Positions 12,418-19,558 of a DNA stretch of 20,396 nucleotides are shown piece by piece. Made by a program: the position numbers and the translations under genes. Origin of the DNA: a virus; IMG/VR virus record IMGVR_UViG_3300028384_000067, positions 1 through 20,396 of that record; one strand, written 5' to 3'. The notes under the pieces are model-generated. The model was not told the origin of the DNA, did no database searches, and saw only the letters and a program-made list of their open reading frames with translations. Within the stretch, counting starts at the first letter, position 1, and each line of letters starts with the position of its first letter.

Positions 12418-14364
12418 ATGATGCTAAATAATTACCTACCTACAGATTACCAAAACTTCATTGCTCTTTCACGGTATGCCCGATGGAAAGAGGATGAACA
12501 AAGGCGTGAGACATGGACAGAAACAGTCTCTCGTTACTTTGATTACATGCACACCCACTTGTACAAGAAGCACAACTTTGTACTAGATGATATGTTACGT
12601 ACTGAACTAGAGGATGCAGTACTAAACCAAGACATCATGCCTAGCATGAGAGCCTTAATGACATCTGGTCCTGCATTAGACCGATGCCATGTTGGTGGTT
12701 ACAATTGTTCTTATGTGCCTGTGGATAGCCCACGTGCATTTGATGAGACAATGTACATCCTGATGTGTGGCACTGGTGTAGGCTTCTCAGTAGAGCGTCA
12801 TAGCGTAGACAGACTGCCTATTGTTAATGAAGATATGCACAAGACAGACACTGTTATCAAGGTTGGTGACTCACGCCCAGGTTGGGCAAAGTCTTTGCGT
12901 GAACTAATCTCGTTGCTATACGCAGGTCAGATTCCTAAGTGGGATACAACAGAAGTACGTCCTGCTGGCGCACGATTGAAGACATTTGGTGGACGTGCTA
13001 GTGGCCCTGCACCTCTTGAAGAACTGTTTGAGTTTATTGTTGACATCTTTAAGTCAGCAAAGGGCAGACGGTTGTACCCAATCGAATGTCACGACATCAT
13101 GTGTAAGATTGGTGAGGTTGTAGTTGTGGGTGGTGTAAGACGTTCTGCACTAATCTCTCTGTCTAATCTTAACGATGACCAGATGGCACACGCTAAGTCA
13201 GGTCAATGGTGGGAGAACGAAGGTCAACGTGCCTTGGCAAACAACTCTGTAGCATACAAAGAAAAGCCACAGATGGGTACATTCATGCGTGAATGGTTGT
13301 CACTGTACGAATCTAAGTCAGGTGAACGTGGTATCTTTAATCGTCAGTCGGCACAAGTACAGGCCGCCAAGAATGGCAGACGTGATGCAGACCATGACTT
13401 CGGTTGCAACCCATGTAGTGAGATTATCCTACGCCCATATCAGTTCTGTAACCTATCAGAGGTGGTTGTACGTGAAGGTGATACACAGCAAACACTAACT
13501 GAAAAGGTGCGTCTTGCTACAATCCTTGGTACATTCCAGTCAACACTGACTGACTTTAAGTACCTTCGTAAGATTTGGAAAAACAATACAGAAGAAGAAC
13601 GTCTGCTTGGTGTTTCATTGACAGGTATCTTGGATAATGAGATGATGTCTGGCAAATCACATCATCTTGGTAAGAACATTGGTGCAACACTTGAAGCATT
13701 GAAAGAAGAAGCAATCAGTGCTAACAAGGATACTGCAGAACTATTGGGTATCCCACAATCTGCTGCCATCACTTGCGTCAAGCCATCTGGTACTGTGTCA
13801 CAGCTAGTAGATAGTGCATCAGGCATCCACGCTCGTCACAACCCTTACTACATTCGTACTGTACGTGGTGATAACAAAGACCCACTAACACAGTTCATGA
13901 TTGCACAGGGTATTCCATCAGAGCCAGATGTCATGAAGCCAGATTCAACTACAGTGTTTAGCTTCCCAATGAAGTCACCTACTGGTGCAGTAACACGTAC
14001 TGAGATGTCTGCCATTGAGCAACTTGAACTGTGGCTTACATACCAGCGTCATTGGTGTGAACACAAACCATCTGTAACAATCTCTGTTAAAGAAGATGAG
14101 TGGATGGATGTAGGGTCATGGGTGTATGAACACTTCGATGAGGTGTCAGGCATCAGCTTCCTACCATTTAGTGAACACACTTACAAGCAAGCACCTTATC
14201 AGGATTGTACTAAGGAAGAGTATGAAGAGATGTTAGCAAAGATGCCAGCATCAATTGACTGGACTGCGTTACAAGACTTTGAAAAGGAAGATACTACATC
14301 AGGTGGGCGTGAGTTGGCGTGTACTGCAGGTGTATGTGAGATTGTGGACATTGAAGCTGCATGA
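12418..14364 (+). CDS. adenosylcobalamin-dependent (class II) ribonucleoside-triphosphate reductase
   Basis: Reduces ribonucleotides to deoxyribonucleotides with a radical generated from coenzyme B12, needing no oxygen or second subunit. The 648 residues match the monomeric Lactobacillus leichmannii type: Cys97 (NCSYVPVD) and Cys344 form the active-site disulfide pair, NPCSE holds Asn331, the thiyl-radical Cys333 and Glu335, and the C-terminal Cys635/Cys640 (ACTAGVCE) shuttle electrons. The 11-residue gap between Cys333 and Cys344 is as in the Lactobacillus enzyme. The protein is shorter than the roughly 740-residue bacterial form, with less sequence between Cys97 and Cys333. ATGs occur at 12418 and 12421. 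It heads the nucleotide-supply cluster with ThyX and MazG. The host must provide B12. Confidence 0.94.
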   Translation: MMLNNYLPTDYQNFIALSRYARWKEDEQRRETWTETVSRYFDYMHTHLYKKHNFVLDDMLRTELEDAVLNQDIMPSMRALMTSGPALDRCHVGGYNCSYVPVDSPRAFDETMYILMCGTGVGFSVERHSVDRLPIVNEDMHKTDTVIKVGDSRPGWAKSLRELISLLYAGQIPKWDTTEVRPAGARLKTFGGRASGPAPLEELFEFIVDIFKSAKGRRLYPIECHDIMCKIGEVVVVGGVRRSALISLSNLNDDQMAHAKSGQWWENEGQRALANNSVAYKEKPQMGTFMREWLSLYESKSGERGIFNRQSAQVQAAKNGRRDADHDFGCNPCSEIILRPYQFCNLSEVVVREGDTQQTLTEKVRLATILGTFQSTLTDFKYLRKIWKNNTEEERLLGVSLTGILDNEMMSGKSHHLGKNIGATLEALKEEAISANKDTAELLGIPQSAAITCVKPSGTVSQLVDSASGIHARHNPYYIRTVRGDNKDPLTQFMIAQGIPSEPDVMKPDSTTVFSFPMKSPTGAVTRTEMSAIEQLELWLTYQRHWCEHKPSVTISVKEDEWMDVGSWVYEHFDEVSGISFLPFSEHTYKQAPYQDCTKEEYEEMLAKMPASIDWTALQDFEKEDTTSGGRELACTAGVCEIVDIEAA

Positions 14365-14483
14365 TAGAGTGTAGTGGAGTTGACTTACTATGGTGGCAAT
14401 GGTGGATACTCTCTGCCATTTCCATCAATACAATTGTGAATTTAATAGTTTTCTTTAGAGGACGTAAGTATCGAAAGGAGTAA
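14361..14483 (+). CDS. 40-residue predicted membrane peptide
   Basis: The ATG at 14361 overlaps the reductase stop as ATGA. The 40-residue frame holds a very hydrophobic stretch from about residue 9 to 32 (LLWWQWWILSAIS, then INTIVNLIVFF), with four Trp at the start, and a basic tail RGRKYRKE. It is a likely single membrane helix with its basic end in the cytoplasm. The end of the frame encodes the AAAGGAG ribosome binding site of the next gene. No family is recognised. It could be a holin-like or host-envelope-modifying peptide, but location away from lysis genes argues against a classical holin. Confidence 0.5.
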   Translation: MIECSGVDLLWWQWWILSAISINTIVNLIVFFRGRKYRKE

Positions 14484-14485
14484 AT

Positions 14486-14722
14486 ATGAAACGTAAAGTA
14501 ATGGAAACGATGGTAATGAGATTTATTCGTTACCTCATTGACTGGCGTAGGACACGTGGTGTCATTCGTGAGTTGAACATGCTTACTGATAAGCAACTCA
14601 AGGACATTGGAATAAGTCGTGGTGAGATAAACTACCTTGTCTATACGCTTGAACAAGAAGAAGCAAAGGGTTCTAAGTTGTCACCAAAAGAGATGAGGGG
14701 TGGTCAACAGCATGACGGTTGA
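14486..14722 (+). CDS. DUF1127 domain protein
   Basis: A 78-residue basic protein with AAAGGAG just upstream. Residues about 17-52 match the DUF1127 pattern: a Trp (Trp20) followed by RRTR, REL, LTDKQLKDIGISRGEI (Leu33, Asp35, Leu38, Asp40, Ile41, Gly42, Arg45). In alphaproteobacteria these short proteins are abundant, and some have been linked to RNA turnover and to phosphate, carbon or stress adaptation. Finding one here suggests that the phage acquired it from such a host and may use it to adjust host RNA or metabolism. The 26 residues after the domain, rich in Glu, Lys and Gly, are an extension. It overlaps the beginning of ThyX. Confidence 0.85.
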   Translation: MKRKVMETMVMRFIRYLIDWRRTRGVIRELNMLTDKQLKDIGISRGEINYLVYTLEQEEAKGSKLSPKEMRGGQQHDG

Positions 14723-15341
14723 TTTAATTGACCACATGGGTTCTGACCTAACGGTAGTCAATGCAGCGAGGGTATCTTTTGATAAGGTATCCTCGTCTTT
14801 GTCTGAGAAAGATATTAAACTTATTAACTATCTTGCAAAGCACAATCATTGGTCACCATTTAGCCATGCCTACTTACAGTTCCGTATCAAAGCACCTATC
14901 TTTATTGCACGTCAATTGGCAAAGCATCAGGTAGGGCTGTCATGGAACGAAGTATCACGTAGATACGTAGACACAGAACCTGAGTTCTATGAGCCTAAAG
15001 AGTGGCGTGGTAGACCAGACAATGTAAAGCAAGGTAGTGATGGTGTTGTAGAGGTTAATAAACTAAACTACATTCGTATGATGTCAGAGTGTGTGGGGTT
15101 TTATAACGGTTTAATAGGGCAGGGTGTAGCACCTGAGATGGCACGTATGGTATTGCCACAAGCTACAATGACAGAGTGGTACTGGTCAGGTAGTTTATAC
15201 TCATTTGCAAGAGTGTGTCAATTAAGACTTGACAAGACATCACAAATTGAGGTACAAGAGATAGCACGGCAGTTGTCTGCACATTGTAACACACTGTTTC
15301 CACACAGTTGGAACGCATTGATGAAAGGAGAAGAGGATTGA
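14712..15341 (+). CDS. thyX: flavin-dependent thymidylate synthase
   Basis: Makes dTMP from dUMP with methylenetetrahydrofolate, FAD and NADPH. From ATG 14712 it has 209 residues; a GTG at 14700 in frame, seven bases after AAAGAG, would add four residues and is a real alternative. The family opening LIDHMGSDLTVVNAARVSF is followed by HWSPFSHAYLQFRIKAPIF and the ThyX signature region RQLAKHQVGLSWNEVSRRY (67-85). The usual RHRx7S core reads KHQ here with one extra residue before the Ser. C-terminal nucleotide-binding features are LPQATMTEWYWSGSLYSFA and LRLDKTSQIEVQEIA. It follows ribonucleotide reductase and precedes MazG, a dTTP-supply arrangement. The 5' end overlaps the DUF1127 gene. Confidence 0.93.
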   Translation: MTVDLIDHMGSDLTVVNAARVSFDKVSSSLSEKDIKLINYLAKHNHWSPFSHAYLQFRIKAPIFIARQLAKHQVGLSWNEVSRRYVDTEPEFYEPKEWRGRPDNVKQGSDGVVEVNKLNYIRMMSECVGFYNGLIGQGVAPEMARMVLPQATMTEWYWSGSLYSFARVCQLRLDKTSQIEVQEIARQLSAHCNTLFPHSWNALMKGEED

Positions 15342-15871
15342 TAGATACAATATCTAATGACACAGGCTTGAAGTACTGCCCACGTTGTGACACAGAAAAA
15401 CTTACCAAAGATTTTTACCCTGTTCCTGCAAGAAGCGATGGTTTGGACAGTAGGTGCAGAGAGTGTCGCACAGTTAGTAACGACAATAGAATGTACATCA
15501 ATGGCAAGTACATCCCACAGTCACACCCATTGCACAAGCCAGGCAAGTACAAGTCACTGGATGACGCATGGTCACACAACAAGATTGAAAGTACAAAAGA
15601 GGGGGAAGTTTACCTCATAGCCAATGATGCATGGCCTGATTGGGTAAAGGTAGGGAAGGCAGTGGATGCTGAAGATAGATTAAATGGCTATCAAACTTCT
15701 TCACCATTCCGTGATTACTACATCATGGCAAAGATTAGTGTCGAGAACAGACACACGTTTGAGAAATACATGCATCAAGTGTTTGAGTCTCAGGCAAAGG
15801 AGCGTAAGTCAGAGTGGTTTAAAATACCACATGATAGAGCGAGGGAAATTTTAAATGAACATAGAGCGTGA
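15338..15871 (+). CDS. zinc-ribbon plus T5orf172 (GIY-YIG-like) domain protein
   Basis: TTG at 15338, seven bases after AAAGGAG (15324-15330), overlaps the ThyX stop and gives 177 residues. The N-terminal zinc ribbon has Cys14/Cys17 (YCPRCDTEKL) and Cys40/Cys43 (SRCRECR). After a linker, residues 89-165 match the T5orf172 type of GIY-YIG domain: VYLIAND (91-97), VKVGKA (103-108), Arg114 and the helix HTFEKYMHQVF with candidate catalytic Glu142 and His146, then EWFKI. GIY-YIG domains cut DNA, although T5orf172 members are little studied and some may only bind. It may act on host or competing phage DNA. Its 3' end overlaps MazG by 17 bases. Confidence 0.8.
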   Translation: MIDTISNDTGLKYCPRCDTEKLTKDFYPVPARSDGLDSRCRECRTVSNDNRMYINGKYIPQSHPLHKPGKYKSLDDAWSHNKIESTKEGEVYLIANDAWPDWVKVGKAVDAEDRLNGYQTSSPFRDYYIMAKISVENRHTFEKYMHQVFESQAKERKSEWFKIPHDRAREILNEHRA

Positions 15872-16232
15872 AGCTAAAGATTGGTTGGAAAGGAGATACA
15901 AAGGAATGACGTTTGAAGAATACTCAGAGGCAGCTGCAGAGACAGCGATTTACCCTAAGACACATGCCATTTTGTACCCAGCATTGGGTATGGCAGGTGA
16001 GGCAGGTGAAGTAGCCAACAAGGTTAAGAAGATTATCCGTGATGGATTTGATGCTCAACCTGAGACATGGCGAGAGGATTTGTCTAGTGAGATTGGTGAT
16101 GTGCTGTGGTACTGTGCTGCACTAGCAAAAGATTTAAACATTCCACTGTCAGTTATTGCGGCAAAGAACCGTGATAAACTAATGGCACGAAAGAAAGCTG
16201 GAACTATCGGTGGTTCTGGCGACAAACGATAA
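15855..16232 (+). CDS. mazG: MazG-like nucleoside triphosphate pyrophosphohydrolase
   Basis: A 125-residue all-alpha NTP pyrophosphatase. The metal-binding pattern is clear: GMAGEAGEVANKVKK with Glu49 and Glu52, then EIGDVLWY with Glu79 and Asp82, followed by the usual helix VIAAKNRDKLMARK. Family members hydrolyse (d)NTPs to monophosphates and PPi; phage versions are thought to remove unwanted nucleotides, prefer dNTPs of host-like composition, or affect the (p)ppGpp response. The gene closes the rightward cluster with ribonucleotide reductase and ThyX, in line with control of nucleotide pools. It ends 18 bases before the stop of the leftward virion gene. AGGG upstream is a modest ribosome binding site. 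Confidence 0.9.
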   Translation: MNIEREAKDWLERRYKGMTFEEYSEAAAETAIYPKTHAILYPALGMAGEAGEVANKVKKIIRDGFDAQPETWREDLSSEIGDVLWYCAALAKDLNIPLSVIAAKNRDKLMARKKAGTIGGSGDKR

Positions 16233-16234
16233 CC

Positions 16235-16262
16235 AAAAAAAGTGGGGGCTTAATTGCCCCCA
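16235..16262 (-). terminator. intrinsic terminator of the leftward transcript, between convergent genes
   Basis: A seven-base-pair stem, TGGGGGC (16243-16249) with GCCCCCA (16256-16262), closes a six-base loop. Read on the minus strand, the stem is followed after one base by seven T residues (complement of the A run 16235-16241), a good Rho-independent terminator for the leftward genes. The plus-strand side has no T run, so termination of the rightward transcript here would be weaker. The TAA stop of the leftward gene (16250-16252) is in the loop. Confidence 0.85.
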
Positions 16263-19200
16263 TGAATATTATATTCCTCTGCAACAGCTAGTGCAGTTAT
16301 GTAGTCTTTTGTATCACCCAAGTTCTTACCTGTAGCACGGTTATAATACAAGGCTATCAAGTCCCTCTTCTGAGAAGGGATATTAAAATAGTTTGCTTGC
16401 GCAACCCTGCGTTGGTCAGCAACATCTTGGTACTGTTCTATATCTAGTACCCTAGACCGTGCTTCTCCCCTTAATTCATTTAGCTTACTACGTAGTGCGG
16501 CTTTCTTCTCAACAGCAGATTGTAAGCCGTAATACTCTGGGTCATTTATAATGTAGTCTTGGATACCTGTCTCTACATATCTACCCATAATCCCTCGTGC
16601 ATCAGCAGTCAGTTCTGGGTCACCTTTAATCTTACGTGGCGTAATCTGTGTCCACTCTATACCCAACCTATCGAACTCACGCTCTGCCATATTGCGTTGT
16701 TGTTGCTGTGTCAGACCAGTAAGCTGACGCATGAAGGGGTTCATTGTACGTAGACCAGTAGACCGTGTTGGGCTTTGTAGTGCCTTACGCTTGCCACCTA
16801 TACCAGAGTACCCTAAGAAACTACTTTCCTCATCTACTGCCTGTGGGAACGAGCGTGTAGCTTGTTTAAGCACATAGGGCCAGAAATCAATGTCTGTATT
16901 ATCTGCTACAGTTCTAAAGTCTGGGTCTAGTGTAGCTACAACATCCTTTAGTACACCTGCACCTACAGTAAACGTGTTCATGTAGTTGCCTAAGAACTTA
17001 GCACCCATTTCTTCTAGAACAACGTCTAGTTCACCATCATCTACACCCTTTTGCCAAGTGTCAAACAATCCATCTACAATACCCAAGCCAGTAGGACGGA
17101 ACTGACCACCACCTAATGACTTTACAAAGTCTCTAATCTTAGCTGGCTTGTCAATTTTGTCTTGGTTGAAGTAACGATAGATAGCGTCTGCACCAAATGC
17201 GTAGGCAGAAAATGGCCCAAGAGATGCTTGTGCGTCTACAATACCACTACCAAAAGGATTCTTGTATTCAAAAGGTCCAGTCGTTTCATCGCCATGATTT
17301 GCACGTAATGCATACAAAGATGTGAGCATGGCTGCTCCACCTAGTTGCTTACCAATTCTGTCACCATAATCAGATTTGTTTAGAATACCAAAGGCATCTA
17401 CCATACCCAGAACAGGTGCATGTTCATAGAAGAATCGGAATTGATTTACGAGATAACGTGGGAACGGTACAAAGGTTGAGCCAAGAGGTGTCTGCGCAGC
17501 CTTAATAAAGGTATCTGCCACATCATTAAATGTACCCTCTTTGCCTTTAAATCGCCCTGTCTGGTAGGTAAAGTCTAATGCCTTTTCCATTGCGTCACCG
17601 ATGATTTTCTCATCAATGTCCCCAAACCTACCCTTCTTTAGTACACCGTTTAGACCTTCTTCATAACCACCTGCACGAATTGCTTTATCCAATTCACGTG
17701 ACAAGATAGCACGTTTGAACATATTATCTGACTTTGTGTTTAGGTGGTTTAGCTTACGTGCTACATTGAGTAGCATACTATCTGACTTCATGTGATTTGC
17801 AACGTCACCCATATCCATGAACAGTTGCTTTGCCTGTTCAGATTTACCGAAAGTTGGGTTCTGCATTAAACGAGCAAGGGCTGTTGTCTCTTGCGTTGTG
17901 ATAGTCATTAAGTCTTTAAACAAGAACGCATCACGTGCAGTACGCATTTGTGCCACACCTAACTTAACAGCACGTTCTGCTTCAGCTTTAATTTCTGCTT
18001 CAGTAGGGTTGATAGCACCACCCATTGCCAAACGTTTCTTGGCAGCACTAGATGCAAAGTGTTTGTTGTACAGACCTGCGCCAAGGTTATCAAAGGCGTA
18101 TATATAGTTACGCATATAACCGTTTGTTACGTTACGTGCTGTGGTAGCAAGCTGTACTGTCATCAAACCAATACGTGCTTTGTTTACATCCTTCAAAACA
18201 TCATATGATTTTTGTAGTGTGCTATGGCCTAACTGGTCATCTACTTCATCCAATGCTTCACGTGCAGGGTTAGTGATTTGACCTGCCTCAATAAGTGCGG
18301 TGTCAATCTCATCTAACTGCTTTGTTAAATCTTTCTTAGCAGCATTGGATAGCGCACCAATCTTACCCATAAGTGAACCAGCGTTGCTAACTTCTGCCGC
18401 CAGCAATGCGCCAATGTCTTCAAACATAATGCCATGTTCTTTAGTAAGGGCATTTAGTGTGTCGCTATTCATTTGACCACCACGCAATGCACGTACTAGC
18501 TTAGAGGTAAAGGTTTCTACTTCGCCCTCTTTCAACATGCTTGGTGGAAGGTCAGGTACTTGATGTACAATCTTTGCGGCAACTGCTGCAATATTCTGTA
18601 GGTTCTTGTTCTCTACAGTTGCTTCTAGTGGTAGCTTTGGCTTTGGGTCAATAGGTGCATCAACAACTTCCACATCATCTGGCTTGAGTGCTGACTTTAG
18701 CTCTTTACCCTTTTCCAATTCTTCTGGCACTGTCTTAGATAGGGCAGCCTTACGCTGTTTTAGTTCACTTAAAATTTGGTTTGCTGTATCAGACGTTGCT
18801 TCATCTTCAAATACTTTTTTAGTTGTGGTTCGATTAGCAAGGTTTGTAGCACGAGATGCTTGCTTCTCTGTAATCTTCATTACACGTTCAGCAGTGTTCT
18901 CTGCAACAGCACGTTGTACTTGTGAACCAGCACCAAATATTGCGCCAGGCACAGCACCTGCTACTGCACCCAATGCTACAGCACCACCACGAATACCTTC
19001 TTGCATCCCTGTCTCAACACGTGCTTGTTCTTGTGCTGCCACTTGACCTGCACCAATGCCAGCCTCTACTGCGCCAGCACGTACTGCACCCTTTGTGGCC
19101 GCTTGACGCAATGCCTGACCAGCCGCACCTCTCTTGAGTACTTCACGGATACCTAGCTTAACACCTTGCTGTGCAGCCAATGCACCAACCTTTGCACCAC

Positions 19201-19558
19201 CACCAGTAAAGATACCAGCATATGTGGATGGAGCAGATAGTACACCTGCAACATAGTCACCTGCGGCATTTAGTCCTAAGTCACTATCCATCTTGTCATA
19301 TGTGTCCATCAGACGAGCCATACGTTGCTTACCTTCTTCGTCAGCCTCTTGAGCATACAGCATATCATTGATTGCTGTCACCTCGTTGACATTCTGAAAA
19401 CGGAAGTGTTCCATATAGGCATCATAGACATCCTTTTCGGACATCAAGTCTTCTGCATCGTATCCCCCACGTTCAATCAAGAACGCAGTTGCATCATCAA
19501 GGAACTGGTCATTCTTTATTAGACCGTCCTTGTTAATCTCATCCTGTTCATTGTACAT
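16250..19558 (-). CDS. large virion protein, probable internal/ejection protein
   Basis: A 1102-residue protein, the largest in the window, read leftward. After an acidic N-terminal 95 residues comes a long Gly/Ala-rich, weakly hydrophobic stretch (about 99-217, including GGAVALGAVAGAVPGAIFGA), then long mainly helical segments and a C-terminal region rich in Arg. This composition resembles internal virion or DNA-ejection proteins of T7-like and marine podoviruses, which form a conduit through the cell envelope. I see no lysozyme, transglycosylase or protease motif. The ATG at 19556-19558 shares a base with the stop of the upstream gene (TAATG on the minus strand) and lacks a strong ribosome binding site, so it is likely translated by coupling. 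Identification is by size, composition and place. Confidence 0.6.
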   Translation of the reverse strand: MYNEQDEINKDGLIKNDQFLDDATAFLIERGGYDAEDLMSEKDVYDAYMEHFRFQNVNEVTAINDMLYAQEADEEGKQRMARLMDTYDKMDSDLGLNAAGDYVAGVLSAPSTYAGIFTGGGAKVGALAAQQGVKLGIREVLKRGAAGQALRQAATKGAVRAGAVEAGIGAGQVAAQEQARVETGMQEGIRGGAVALGAVAGAVPGAIFGAGSQVQRAVAENTAERVMKITEKQASRATNLANRTTTKKVFEDEATSDTANQILSELKQRKAALSKTVPEELEKGKELKSALKPDDVEVVDAPIDPKPKLPLEATVENKNLQNIAAVAAKIVHQVPDLPPSMLKEGEVETFTSKLVRALRGGQMNSDTLNALTKEHGIMFEDIGALLAAEVSNAGSLMGKIGALSNAAKKDLTKQLDEIDTALIEAGQITNPAREALDEVDDQLGHSTLQKSYDVLKDVNKARIGLMTVQLATTARNVTNGYMRNYIYAFDNLGAGLYNKHFASSAAKKRLAMGGAINPTEAEIKAEAERAVKLGVAQMRTARDAFLFKDLMTITTQETTALARLMQNPTFGKSEQAKQLFMDMGDVANHMKSDSMLLNVARKLNHLNTKSDNMFKRAILSRELDKAIRAGGYEEGLNGVLKKGRFGDIDEKIIGDAMEKALDFTYQTGRFKGKEGTFNDVADTFIKAAQTPLGSTFVPFPRYLVNQFRFFYEHAPVLGMVDAFGILNKSDYGDRIGKQLGGAAMLTSLYALRANHGDETTGPFEYKNPFGSGIVDAQASLGPFSAYAFGADAIYRYFNQDKIDKPAKIRDFVKSLGGGQFRPTGLGIVDGLFDTWQKGVDDGELDVVLEEMGAKFLGNYMNTFTVGAGVLKDVVATLDPDFRTVADNTDIDFWPYVLKQATRSFPQAVDEESSFLGYSGIGGKRKALQSPTRSTGLRTMNPFMRQLTGLTQQQQRNMAEREFDRLGIEWTQITPRKIKGDPELTADARGIMGRYVETGIQDYIINDPEYYGLQSAVEKKAALRSKLNELRGEARSRVLDIEQYQDVADQRRVAQANYFNIPSQKRDLIALYYNRATGKNLGDTKDYITALAVAEEYNIHGGN

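Noticed and set aside
18606-19046. Plus-strand frame of 146 codons opposite the large virion gene
   Set aside because: Its Ser/Ala/Thr-rich product is the antisense image of the Gly/Ala-rich segment, with no ribosome binding site or family features.
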